Origin: an archaeon
GTDB lineage: Archaea > Nanobdellota > Nanobdellia > Pacearchaeales > GW2011-AR1
DNA: 64,000 nucleotides
Reading direction: 5' to 3'
NCBI GenBank assembly: GCA_027343665.1
Contig: DAHWKL010000001.1
Coordinates: 110,770-174,769, forward strand
The translations under genes were made by a program, and so were the position numbers. Below are positions 16,212 to 24,238 of this stretch, piece by piece; the stretch's first letter is position 1; every line of letters starts with the position of its first letter. The notes under the pieces were generated by a model that was not told the origin of the DNA, did no database searches, and saw only the letters and a list, made by a program, of their open reading frames with translations.

Positions 16212-16646
16212 ATGGAAAAAGATAATATAAAAGATTGGGGAAATTGTGCTAGGTCTCATTGGAGGATGTCTTTTGGCAAAAAAGGATGGTTAAGACCAAC
16301 AGTACTTGGGATGATTGAGAAAGAGCCGATGAACGGCATTGAACTCATAAACAGGATAAGTGAAATCAGCCATGGATGGTGGAAACCTTCACCAGGCTCA
16401 ATATATCCTCTTCTTCAAGCACTCTGCGAGGAAAAGATAGTAAAAAAGAGAAGCGATGGAAAATATGAGCTCACTGAAAAATATAAAAAAGAGTTCGGTT
16501 CTGATGATGAGACTGAAAATTTACTGATGAATATAGAAAGTGAGCTAAGTTACCTTGAAGAATTATCACAGAGCGATAAGAAAGAATTAGAAAAATACAA
16601 GGGGAAAATTGCCCAAATAAAAGACAGGCTTTCAAAGCTTAAATAA
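16212..16646 (+). CDS. PadR-family transcriptional regulator
   Basis: This 144-residue protein has a PadR winged helix (about 28-100): LRPTVLGMIEKEPMNGIELI, then the diagnostic PSPGSIYPLLQAL near 57-70 and the wing KYELTEKYKKEF. A C-terminal coiled coil for dimerisation follows (about 105-144). PadR proteins repress transporter genes and respond to small molecules. It lies one base before the ABC ATPase gene, so it probably represses its own operon through the repeats in its promoter. The N-terminal CARSHW and WGN residues could bind a ligand; that is speculation. Confidence 0.92.
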   Translation: MEKDNIKDWGNCARSHWRMSFGKKGWLRPTVLGMIEKEPMNGIELINRISEISHGWWKPSPGSIYPLLQALCEEKIVKKRSDGKYELTEKYKKEFGSDDETENLLMNIESELSYLEELSQSDKKELEKYKGKIAQIKDRLSKLK

Positions 16647-16647
16647 G

Positions 16648-17460
16648 ATGGAAGGAAAAAAAGAGGAAAACATAATCGAGGTTAAGAACCTTGTAAAAAA
16701 GTTTGGAGAATTAACCGCTGTAAATGGCGTTTCATTTGAAGTAAAAAAGGGTGAAGTATTCGCATTTCTCGGCCCAAATGGCGCAGGGAAATCAACGACC
16801 ATAAAAATTCTTACAACACTTCTTAATCCAACTTCCGGGGAGATAATCCTTGACGGCATAAATCCGGAAAAAGATAAAAACAAAGCGAGAAAATCATTTG
16901 GGATAGTTTTCCAAGATCCGAGTCTTGATGATGATCTGACTGCCTATGAAAACCTGGAGTTCCATGCTGTCTTTTACGGAGTCCCGGAAAAAGACAGGAA
17001 AGAGAGAATTGAAAAGATGCTTAAGTTCGTTGAACTTTGGGAAAGAAAAGATTCATTAGTAAAAACTTTCTCAGGTGGTATGAAAAGGAGACTTGAGATT
17101 GCAAGAGGGCTTATACATCATCCTAAAATATTATTCCTTGATGAGCCAACAGTGGGACTTGACCCTCAGACAAGAAACCATTTATGGGGATTCATAAAAG
17201 AAATGAACAAAGAAGAGGGGATGACTGTATTTATGACAACACATTATATGGAAGAAGCGGAAGAAGTTGCAAACAGGATAGCAATAATGGACCATGGGAA
17301 AATAATCGAGAAAGGAACAGCTAAAGAGCTTAAGAAAAAAACAAAGGCAAAAAATCTGGAAGATGCTTTCCTTAAACTTACAGGACATGAAATAAGAGAT
17401 GAGAGTGCTTCAGGCCTTGATCATCTAAGAAGCCATGCAAGGGCTTGGGGGAGAAGATGA
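16648..17460 (+). CDS. DrrA-type ABC transporter ATP-binding protein
   Basis: The protein has 270 residues. Walker A GPNGAGKST near residue 45, signature FSGGMKRRLEIARGL near 140, Walker B ILFLDEPTVGLDPQTR and switch His MTTHYMEEAEE place it in the DrrA/CcmA-type multidrug or polysaccharide export group. The start is one base after the padR stop, and the permease ATG overlaps its stop (ATGA). The three genes form one operon under PadR, which suggests inducible export of a toxic or small hydrophobic compound. Confidence 0.94.
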   Translation: MEGKKEENIIEVKNLVKKFGELTAVNGVSFEVKKGEVFAFLGPNGAGKSTTIKILTTLLNPTSGEIILDGINPEKDKNKARKSFGIVFQDPSLDDDLTAYENLEFHAVFYGVPEKDRKERIEKMLKFVELWERKDSLVKTFSGGMKRRLEIARGLIHHPKILFLDEPTVGLDPQTRNHLWGFIKEMNKEEGMTVFMTTHYMEEAEEVANRIAIMDHGKIIEKGTAKELKKKTKAKNLEDAFLKLTGHEIRDESASGLDHLRSHARAWGRR

Positions 17461-18203
17461 ACAGTCCTGTATACACAATGTGGTTGAGACAGGTGAAAAA
17501 ATACCTGCGTTCAAAACCAAGAATGATAGGATCTTTAGGTCAGCCAATTTTGTTTTTAGTTGCACTTGGATTCGGACTTGGATCGCTTTATCAATCTGCT
17601 AACGGAGGAAATTTCATAGATTTCCTGGCACCCGGAATAATAGCTATGAGCATACTCTTCACATCAATGTTTACTGGTATAGAAGTTATATGGGACAGGC
17701 AATTCGGATTCCTAAAGGAAACCCTTGTCGCACCAGTCACAAGATTCAAGATAATGTTTGGGAGAACACTTGGCGGAGCGACAACTGGAATTTTCCAGGG
17801 AATACTTGTTCTTATAATCGCCGCAATAATAGGTTTTAGACCTGAGCTTGCATTGATTCCTCTCTCGATAATTTTCATGATACTCATCGGTCTTTTCTTC
17901 ACCTCTCTTGGTACAGCAATAGCATCGAAGTTGGAAGATATGCAGGGATTCAATCTCATAATGAATTTTTTGGTGATGCCATTATTCTTTCTTTCGGGGG
18001 CTCTTTTCCCATTGCAGGATGCTCCGGAATTCTTAAAGATAATCTCCTATTTCGACCCTTTGACATATGGTGTTGACGGACTTAGGGCAACATTGACAGG
18101 AATGAGTCAGTTTGGAATAGGACTTGACCTTGTAGTCTGCACTGTACTTACTCTAATTGTTTTATGGATAGGCGCAAAACTTTTCTCAGACATACAAATC
18201 TAA
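17457..18203 (+). CDS. DrrB-type ABC-2 transporter permease
   Basis: This 248-residue protein has six predicted helices and the ABC-2 family features: an N-terminal cytoplasmic segment (LRQVKKYLRSKPRMIGSLGQP), a helix-rich core with EVIWDRQFGFLKETLVAPV near residue 80 and the late FLSGALFPLQDAPEFLKIISYFDPLTYGVDGLR signature (split here as a family feature near 180-210). The ATG at 17457 overlaps the ATPase stop; a TTG at 17445 is less likely. It pairs with the preceding ATPase as an exporter. Confidence 0.93.
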   Translation: MNSPVYTMWLRQVKKYLRSKPRMIGSLGQPILFLVALGFGLGSLYQSANGGNFIDFLAPGIIAMSILFTSMFTGIEVIWDRQFGFLKETLVAPVTRFKIMFGRTLGGATTGIFQGILVLIIAAIIGFRPELALIPLSIIFMILIGLFFTSLGTAIASKLEDMQGFNLIMNFLVMPLFFLSGALFPLQDAPEFLKIISYFDPLTYGVDGLRATLTGMSQFGIGLDLVVCTVLTLIVLWIGAKLFSDIQI

Positions 18204-18757
18204 AGTTTAGCAAATTCTTCAATCACTTCATGATTGTAGACTTCGGGATGGAAAAGAACGCCATAAATATCTTTTGACTTGTGCTTCACTGCTTGTATAT
18301 CCTTATCTGACTTTGCGTATACATCGAAGTTTTTACCAATTTCCCCCACGCCTAACCTGTGAAGAGAATAAACCTCAGATTTCCCTTTTGGAATTCCCAG
18401 AAAAGTTTTATTGAACTTCACTGTGTTAATACCAATTTCAATATGTTCAATGATAGATCTGTCATCTCTACTTAATTCTCCGCCAAGATGATGGACTAAA
18501 ACCTGCATTCCGGCGCAAATTCCAAGAAGAGGTTTGTCAAAATCTTTTATCCATAAAAAATTATCAAGATCACCTAAATAATCAAAGTCTTTAAGCGAAG
18601 TTCCAGACAAAATAACTTTATCTGCTTTTTTCAGATCCCCCATAGTGATATCCTTGTAACTTTTCACTAAGTGATTCTCTTTCACAATCTTCTCGATTGG
18701 TTTTACAAATTCAAGTTCGTGAAGTTTTTCCTTACAGAGACTTAATATCAATATCAC
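18200..18757 (-). CDS. Class I glutamine amidotransferase
   Basis: The protein has 185 residues and a complete class I GATase: the nucleophile elbow LLGICAGMQVL near residue 80 and the His-x-Glu pair in GVLFHPEVYNHE near the C-terminus. It releases ammonia from glutamine for a partner enzyme. The sequence is close to stand-alone archaeal GuaA glutaminase subunits. However, its GTG start overlaps the stop of the Dph6-like gene (GTGA) rather than a GMP synthetase gene, so it may feed that ligase. The GTG start is chosen because of the overlap. It converges with the ABC permease by 4 bases. Confidence 0.88.
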   Translation of the reverse strand: MILILSLCKEKLHELEFVKPIEKIVKENHLVKSYKDITMGDLKKADKVILSGTSLKDFDYLGDLDNFLWIKDFDKPLLGICAGMQVLVHHLGGELSRDDRSIIEHIEIGINTVKFNKTFLGIPKGKSEVYSLHRLGVGEIGKNFDVYAKSDKDIQAVKHKSKDIYGVLFHPEVYNHEVIEEFAKL

Positions 18758-19425
18758 TTCACTTCAACCTCCCCGCGAAAAGAATTCTCTCCTTCTTTTG
18801 TGACACTTTTGCCTGTAAGTTTAAGGCCTCTTGAATACAAAGGGCAATTAAGCACGAAAGTTTCATACTCTCCCCCTTCACCTGCAGGATGAATCTTATA
18901 TTTCACAGCAAGGGCTTTAATCTCTTTTATTAAATCTTTGTCAATCTTTCTGAAAAGCCATTTTTCGTCCAAAGGATAAGCAAAAACACCCGTCAGGATT
19001 ATCTCAAATCCGTTCTCCAGAAGCTCATCAAGGTAATTACTCTCTTCTTTTTGCCAGAGTGGATTGAAACATTCAATTCCCAATTCATCACATATTTTCT
19101 GCACCCTGGAAGCCTGATAGATCGATCCTATAGCGCCGGTCACAACCCCCTCGATTTCATAATTCTCTTTTGCTTTTTTTATGGCCTCTTTAAGATCCTT
19201 TAATTCTTCTTCTTTTTCACCTTTTGTTCTCTGAACAATCAAGGGGATTCCCATAACTCCTGCCTGGACTTCTGTTTTTCCTATCGATGGCGTGTGGAAC
19301 ATAAAACTTTCTTTATTTTCTGAATTAATAGATATGAGACAGACTATTTCATAACCCATTTTCCTTGCAAGATAAGCTGCATAAAGGGAATCCTTGCCAC
19401 CTGAAAAGAGAACACCGAGTTTCAT
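18754..19425 (-). CDS. Dph6-like ATP-pyrophosphatase, diphthine-ammonia ligase family
   Basis: This 223-residue PP-loop protein has the signature LFSGGKDSLYAAYLA at residues 6-20, the family segments FMFHTPSIG and GVVTGAIGSIYQASRV, and the C-terminal HPAGEGGEYETFVLNCPLY. The last motif is typical of diphthine-ammonia ligases (Dph6), which amidate diphthine on elongation factor 2 in the last step of diphthamide synthesis. The direct overlap with a glutaminase gene downstream suggests glutamine as ammonia donor here; that is inference. Confidence 0.88.
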   Translation of the reverse strand: MKLGVLFSGGKDSLYAAYLARKMGYEIVCLISINSENKESFMFHTPSIGKTEVQAGVMGIPLIVQRTKGEKEEELKDLKEAIKKAKENYEIEGVVTGAIGSIYQASRVQKICDELGIECFNPLWQKEESNYLDELLENGFEIILTGVFAYPLDEKWLFRKIDKDLIKEIKALAVKYKIHPAGEGGEYETFVLNCPLYSRGLKLTGKSVTKEGENSFRGEVEVK

Positions 19426-19449
19426 GAAAAGGAGAAAAACACGAGGTTT

Positions 19450-19695
19450 TTATTTTTTTGTAAAATACTTTCTGTAAACATAAGTAGTTCCGTCCGGAGA
19501 CACTAAAGAGGGTTTCAGGAGATTTTCATCCAGGGTGGATCGCTCCAATCTTCCCAAACTAACAGAAGCGGCTGAATTCAGGCGGGCGTAAGGTTCAGGC
19601 TTCGCGTTGTAATCTCCGCACATTGGAATGGCAGTTGCTATAACCAATGCAGTAAAAAAGACGGCATACCTCAACCCCTTCCTCTTTTTTTCCAT
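19450..19695 (-). CDS. Small secreted or anchored protein, unknown function
   Basis: The protein has 81 residues with a basic start, a hydrophobic segment (about 9-24) ending in a Cys (ATAIPMCG, near residue 26, lipobox-like) and a short extracytoplasmic tail ending YVYRKYFTKK. No family is recognised. It lies between Dph6 and the Lrp-type regulator, 24 bases before the former on the same strand. The open frame and signal-like start make it a plausible gene. Confidence 0.5.
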   Translation of the reverse strand: MEKKRKGLRYAVFFTALVIATAIPMCGDYNAKPEPYARLNSAASVSLGRLERSTLDENLLKPSLVSPDGTTYVYRKYFTKK

Positions 19696-19729
19696 GTGAG
19701 ATATAAAAGATTGAGGATTATAAAGATTC

Positions 19730-20725
19730 TCATTGGTCCGCAGGTTTTACAATCTTCTCGTCTTCAATCAATTGCCCGGGTAGATAGACCTGCTTTATTG
19801 TCCTCACGAACCTATGGAACCTATAATAACTTATACTCCCTTCAAAATTTTTCCTTACTTCGTTTATCAGGTCATTAAGCTCATTTGAATTTTTCACGAC
19901 GGCTTCTATCTCATAATCAGGACCCCCTATTGTCTTCATGAGGTATGAAACTTTTTTGTGCTCCTTCGCAAAAATTTCCATTTCAGGATATTTTGAAAGA
20001 TCATTCAAGTAAAAGTCAACCTTGTAAAAGGAATAACCCATTGCTTCGGTATCCATTATAGCATTATAACCCAAGATTATTTTTTTCTTCTCGAGATTTT
20101 TTATCCTATAGATTATAGCTTTTGGAGTCAGGCGGATTTTCCCAGAAAGCTCGACAACAGACATCCGGGCATTGAATGAGATGTACTTCAAGATTTCATA
20201 ATCCTTTTCATCAAAATCAATGATCTTGTCAAGACCTATAACTCTCTCATCAACTTTCTTTGAATCAACCAAAAATTTCAGGGGATAGTTAATCATTGCG
20301 ACAGATTCACAGATCTCCTTTTTCAGGATGTATTTCTGATATTTCCCGAGGAATCTATTGAGTTCGTTATAAAAAGATACTACCTCTTTTGTCCAGACAT
20401 AGAAAGCTAAATCAAATTCGCCCTCGAACTTTATAGACCACATAAAAAGCGGGTTTTTCCTTATGTAATCTTCTATCTCTTTTTCTTTCTCGAGAGGAAG
20501 ACTTTTCCATTTCAGGTAAACTCTCGTCGAATTGTATCCCAGCCTTCTCCAGTCTATGAGGGTGCTGTAGCCGAAAATAATTTTTTCATCCTCGAGTTTT
20601 TTTATCCTGTAATTCACAACCTGCTTTGATACCTGGAGTTTCCTTGCTATCTCACTATTGGTCTGCCTGCAATTCCAATTAAGTTCATAGAGCAGTTTTC
20701 TATCTGAATTACTTAATTCTATCAT
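19730..20725 (-). CDS. Lrp/AsnC-family regulator with two tandem modules
   Basis: The protein has 331 residues with duplicated Lrp architecture. The first HTH (about 5-55; NSEIARKLQVSKQVVNYRIKKLEDEKIIFGY) is followed by an effector-like domain. A second HTH (about 180-225; VELSGKIRLTPKAIIYRIKNLEKKKIILGY) is followed by a second ligand-binding-like domain. Single-chain duplicates of this kind occur in archaea and may bind DNA as pseudo-dimers. The divergent promoter lies before 20828. Targets and ligand are unknown. Confidence 0.88.
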   Translation of the reverse strand: MIELSNSDRKLLYELNWNCRQTNSEIARKLQVSKQVVNYRIKKLEDEKIIFGYSTLIDWRRLGYNSTRVYLKWKSLPLEKEKEIEDYIRKNPLFMWSIKFEGEFDLAFYVWTKEVVSFYNELNRFLGKYQKYILKKEICESVAMINYPLKFLVDSKKVDERVIGLDKIIDFDEKDYEILKYISFNARMSVVELSGKIRLTPKAIIYRIKNLEKKKIILGYNAIMDTEAMGYSFYKVDFYLNDLSKYPEMEIFAKEHKKVSYLMKTIGGPDYEIEAVVKNSNELNDLINEVRKNFEGSISYYRFHRFVRTIKQVYLPGQLIEDEKIVKPADQ

Positions 20726-20827
20726 ATTTTAACTTATTTTACCTTTATTTATATATTTTTCCATTTTGACAAAAAAACTGAAAGAAAGTTTGATATACTT
20801 CTATTACTATAATAGGATAACTAAAAA

Positions 20828-21829
20828 GTGATTACACAAAAGAAAATGAAAAACGAAATCAACAGCAGACCAACGAAGCTTGAAAGAATAACCATGTTCC
20901 CTGAGCCTGTCGAGATAGTCACGACCCCTCATGGGTCAGCGAGCCTTGACCAAGTTTATTTCATGCATAAAGAAAAGGATAAGGATGGGGATGTAATTGC
21001 AAGAGTCTATAACTCAAGAGGCAAGATAACCTGGTCAAGCGATGGATCTGAAGTTTCAATTTATGGTCCAGAGAGTGTTGAGATAAGGGGATACAAGACA
21101 AACCCTCTGATAGTTTGCAAAAATCATCTCAGAATTCCAGATTTTGACGTTTTTGAGGCGGATACTGGGAAGAAAGTCGGAGCTTTCTGCGAAGAATTCA
21201 AACCTGTAAGAATCAGCAAGTGGGCTTCATTTCCATCTGAGGAAGACATTCTTGGAAAAAGCGAGCAATACATTTTCACACACAGAATAAGCAAAAAAAT
21301 AACAGATAAAAATTCGTGGGAAGAAGAGCATGAATGTCTTTTAAATACTAACGACGTATTAATATCACATGAGTCTAGACTTGGAGACATAATATTTGAG
21401 GGGGATCTTGTAGTGGAAAGAGAGCAACCACTAACTCCCGGAATCGAAAGATATGAAACAAGATTCCCTTATAAAGAAAGACCCCTAGAAGATAAAGTGG
21501 GACTATTCAGAGTGGCACAAATTATTAATAATAGTTTCAAACTTCATGAAGATCTCCATGCCGATTACATAGAGATGTTTCCTGATTCAAATGGATTAGA
21601 AAACAGAAAGATCAAAGAAATTGGTGTTAAAGGGAGACATGTGCTTTTACAAGAAGATAATTCCACAGAACAATTCATATTAAGAAGTAAATATGGAATT
21701 GAAGCTTTAACTTCAAGTATAATGATACGCCCATGCTATTACTATCCAAAAAAACCGACGTATTACCTTGACAGTACAGGAACACAACTTTTCGGAGTTC
21801 CGCACGGAATATTCGGGAGGAAATTCTAA
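20828..21829 (+). CDS. Uncharacterised soluble protein of 333 residues
   Basis: The frame is open from a GTG at 20828 (an ATG at 20846 is an alternative). The product is beta-rich and polar, without signal or membrane segments, with motifs such as FPEPVEIVTTPHG and FPYKERPLEDKVGLFRVAQII. No family is recognised. Its stop overlaps the ATG of the next gene (TAATG), and a damaged third gene overlaps the second in turn, so the three form one transcription unit. Lrp control from the divergent gene is possible. Confidence 0.72.
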   Translation: MITQKKMKNEINSRPTKLERITMFPEPVEIVTTPHGSASLDQVYFMHKEKDKDGDVIARVYNSRGKITWSSDGSEVSIYGPESVEIRGYKTNPLIVCKNHLRIPDFDVFEADTGKKVGAFCEEFKPVRISKWASFPSEEDILGKSEQYIFTHRISKKITDKNSWEEEHECLLNTNDVLISHESRLGDIIFEGDLVVEREQPLTPGIERYETRFPYKERPLEDKVGLFRVAQIINNSFKLHEDLHADYIEMFPDSNGLENRKIKEIGVKGRHVLLQEDNSTEQFILRSKYGIEALTSSIMIRPCYYYPKKPTYYLDSTGTQLFGVPHGIFGRKF

Positions 21830-22248
21830 TGAAGACATTAAATGATTTGTATAAGAAGGTTGCGTTGTATGGTGTTGCTGCAGCAACTGCAGCAGCATTA
21901 TCTTTAGAAGTTGGTTATAAATCTTACAATGAATCAAGCAGACTGAAAAAAATAGCCGACAAGAACCGGTCTATTGAGATGGCTAAAAGCAACCCTGATT
22001 CATTGAATCACCTTGACTCACTGTATTTTGCAGGAGGAATGGATAGAAAGAGATCACAAGAATATCTAGAGTCGAGGCACACAAGAATTTTTTCAGAGAA
22101 TCTTAAGTATCTCTCCGACAGCACATCTCTGCCATTAATACTGGAGGAGGTGGGTACGTTCGGTTTAAGTTGTACTGCATATTGTTTTGTTATGGCTGGC
22201 TATGATGAATACAAACGCAAAAAGGTTAAGAAAAAATCGAGAAAATGA
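21829..22248 (+). CDS. Small two-helix membrane protein, unknown function
   Basis: The protein has 139 residues: a hydrophobic helix near residues 10-28 (ALYGVAAATAAALSLEVGY), a charged middle section with coiled-coil propensity and a second hydrophobic helix near 105-125, ending with a basic tail (KRKKVKKKSRK). No family is recognised. The start overlaps the preceding stop by one base (TAATG), and the following frameshifted gene begins within its last codons (ATGA). Confidence 0.68.
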   Translation: MKTLNDLYKKVALYGVAAATAAALSLEVGYKSYNESSRLKKIADKNRSIEMAKSNPDSLNHLDSLYFAGGMDRKRSQEYLESRHTRIFSENLKYLSDSTSLPLILEEVGTFGLSCTAYCFVMAGYDEYKRKKVKKKSRK

Positions 22249-22541
22249 AAACATTAGAGAAAATCGCTTGTGTAAGCAAGGGGTGTTTTGAAGATTCGAA
22301 CGGAAAAAGGTTCATGCAGAACCTGTTGGAAACCCCCTAATTTATCTTTCAAGGAACGAAGATGAAGCGTTAGATGAAGGAGAGCTTATAGTATTTGTAA
22401 GTGGGATGCACCTATTTGATTCGGAAACTTACTCAATGATAAGCTTACACGGTCGGGGATAGTAGAGTAGTGAGGGCTTTTGATGCCTTAGCAACAACTC
22501 CTTTCCCAGTACAATTTTATCATATTAGAAAAAAAGGTTGA
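22245..22541 (+). pseudogene. Frameshifted small gene (about 98 codons in three frame segments)
   Basis: Three consecutive segments read as one protein if two single-base shifts are allowed. Frame A runs from ATG 22245 (MKTLEKIACVSKGCFEDSNGK) to an A-run at about 22312. A -1 shifted frame follows (KVHAEPVGNPLIYLSRNEDE... to MISLHG) until a G-run near 22455. The original frame then resumes (GDSRVVRAFDALATTPFPVQ...HIRKKG) to TGA at 22541. Each segment has natural protein composition and no stops. Both shifts fall at homopolymers (GGAAAAAGG and TCGGGGA), so sequencing error, gene decay or recoding are all possible. It overlaps the preceding gene by 4 bases as a third operon member. Confidence 0.65.
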
Positions 22542-22565
22542 TTAATCCTTTCATAGAAAACTTTA

Positions 22566-23456
22566 TTAATTTTCTTTTTCGGAAGATTCAGATTCCTCTT
22601 CCAGACTATCCTCAGAACTCTCGAATTCATCAGTCAGGATTTCCCCTTCTTCAAGAGTTTCTTCGCTCCAGTCTCCATTTTTCAAATCGGCGTAAGGGTC
22701 AGGATTTTCCTTCAGAAAAGCTTTTTTGAGCCATATGTAGATTTCATCAAAATGATTCTCCTGTTCAAGCCATAATTCACCGTTGTTTTCAAGCTGGATT
22801 ATCGGGAAAAATGAAAGCGCCCTTTCCTCCTTGTCATCTCCTATAATCTGCGTGTATGAAACTTTTTTCTTATCACTTTTACTGAAATAATCTTTGATAT
22901 TATCGTGAATACCTTTCATCCTGTTCATTATATTGTATTTCCTTTTCGGAAGGCTTATTCCAGCCTCACGGAGCGCATTGTTGTCAACTATGACTTTCTT
23001 TATCCTCCTATTTTCAGTTATTATTGCTTTGTTCAGGGATTCTATGAGTTCACTCAAAGTCACTTTTCTGAATCTTGGAATGGGACTTCTCAGCACAAGT
23101 TCAGGAATTTCCTCATCAAGTTCTATCCTCTCAAGCCCTCTTTCCTTTTTCTCCTCTTTCTCACCAAAAAGAATGCTGTCTATACTTTTCATATAACGAC
23201 TCAAAAGAAGTTCTGATTTTATTCTCAGAAGAAGCGCGGCGGCAAGAAGAACCTTGCTCGAGATGAAGAAATCGGTCTCCTCATATTGCTGTATCCTTAT
23301 CAAAAACCCTTCGGCAAGGCGCCCGACATCAATATCCCACGGATCAAGCTGTTCTGTATTGATAAGATCATAAATTATTTCCTTCCATCCTATCTCCCGG
23401 TTGAAAAGAAGATCCTCAACTTCCTTCTGGCTGACCGTCGATTTCACCCCATCCAT
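22566..23456 (-). CDS. scpA: Segregation and condensation protein A (ScpA, kleisin)
   Basis: The protein has 296 residues. The N-terminal kleisin region (QLDPWDIDVGRLAEGFLIRIQQYEE, then SSKVLLAAALLLRIKSELLL, residues about 35-90) is diagnostic of ScpA, which bridges the heads of SMC in chromosome condensation. The C-terminal winged-helix part is present (about 210-250), followed by an acidic tail rich in Glu and Ser. No scpB or smc gene lies in the window. The acidic C-terminal extension is longer than in bacterial ScpA. Confidence 0.92.
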   Translation of the reverse strand: MDGVKSTVSQKEVEDLLFNREIGWKEIIYDLINTEQLDPWDIDVGRLAEGFLIRIQQYEETDFFISSKVLLAAALLLRIKSELLLSRYMKSIDSILFGEKEEKKERGLERIELDEEIPELVLRSPIPRFRKVTLSELIESLNKAIITENRRIKKVIVDNNALREAGISLPKRKYNIMNRMKGIHDNIKDYFSKSDKKKVSYTQIIGDDKEERALSFFPIIQLENNGELWLEQENHFDEIYIWLKKAFLKENPDPYADLKNGDWSEETLEEGEILTDEFESSEDSLEEESESSEKEN

Positions 23457-23564
23457 AACCCCTAGAAGTCATTTTCTTTTATAAATTTATTATAGAAAAA
23501 GAGGGACGCCTTGTCATTTTTGAAGAGTAACATAATAGAAAGGTTTATATAGGGGGATTGCCAC

Positions 23565-23814
23565 CAGATATTATCACCTCTTTTTACCCAGGAGAGGACG
23601 CAAGTCATACTATTTGATTTGGCTTGAAGAATCTCCTAGGTTTTATACTAAGCCGGGGAGAACCCCCGAATTTTTCTTCATAATGAGAAGATTCTTAAGC
23701 TGGCAGGGTGAAAACCACCATGAGAGCTATTTTTGAAAAACGTGAGGTTTAAAAACGATGTATTCGATGAATCTTAATGGAATTCACAATAATGTTAGAA
23801 TGGAGGAATTTAAG
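23565..23814 (+). promoter_or_regulatory. Long structured 5' leader (candidate cis-acting RNA) of the RRM protein gene
   Basis: A strong TATA box (GGTTTATATAGG, 23542-23553) predicts transcription from about 23570, leaving some 245 nt before the RRM start codon. The leader holds several helices: AGGAGA/TCTCCT (about 23590-23638) enclosing CAAGTC/GGCTTG, a CGGGG-AGAA-CCCCG hairpin near 23654-23669, GAAT...ATTC with TTCT/AGAA near 23668-23694, and a GGTG-AAAA-CCACC hairpin near 23706. GGCTT (about 23621) can pair alternatively with AAGCC (23650-23654), excluding the first stem. This bistable layout suggests a thermosensor or riboswitch-like leader. No known class is recognised. Confidence 0.55.
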
Positions 23815-24153
23815 ATGAAGTTATATGTGGGAAATCTCCCTTTTAGTGTTGATGACTCAAAGTTGAAAGAAGCTTTTTCAAGTTTCGGTAGTGTTGAAGA
23901 AGCATCTGTTATAAAAGACAAATTCTCAGGAAGATCCAAGGGATTCGGTTTTGTTACTATCAAAGACGATGAAGCAGCAAAGAAAGCAATTTCTGAAATG
24001 AACGGGAAAAATTTCGAAGGACGAGAAATGAAAGTTTCTGAATCCAAGCCACGAGATGAATCTGAAAGACCAAGAAGAAGTTTCGGGTCCGACAGAGGAA
24101 ATTACGGCGGTTTTAACGGTGGAAGAAGAAGCGGCGGTTTTGGAAGAAGGTAA
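23815..24153 (+). CDS. RRM-type RNA-binding protein, Gly/Arg-rich tail
   Basis: The protein has 112 residues with one RNA recognition motif (1-80): RNP2 LYVGNLPF at 2-9 and RNP1 SKGFGFVTI near 40-48, followed by a glycine/arginine-rich tail (GGFNGGRRSGGFGRR). The domain resembles cyanobacterial and eukaryotic glycine-rich RNA-binding proteins that act as RNA chaperones, often cold-induced. The start at 23815 is chosen because GGAGG lies 8 bases upstream and the RRM begins there; the upstream in-frame ATG at 23758 would add a non-conserved 19 residues. Confidence 0.93.
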   Translation: MKLYVGNLPFSVDDSKLKEAFSSFGSVEEASVIKDKFSGRSKGFGFVTIKDDEAAKKAISEMNGKNFEGREMKVSESKPRDESERPRRSFGSDRGNYGGFNGGRRSGGFGRR

Positions 24154-24238
24154 TCCTTTTTTCAAACCAAAATTTTATTTATTTTTTATTAATTTTTTAA
24201 GAAAGATTTTTATCAGGATATATTCGGCAGGATTGAGT

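Noticed and set aside
23565-23735. Structured RNA before the RRM gene as RNase P or SRP RNA
   Set aside because: A GCAGGGTGAAAA string recalls RNase P, but the RNA is too short and the P4 core, conserved regions and SRP helix 8 motif are missing.
23758-23814. Upstream in-frame start for the RRM protein
   Set aside because: The RRM fold begins at 23815 directly after a GGAGG site; the extra 19 residues are not part of the domain.
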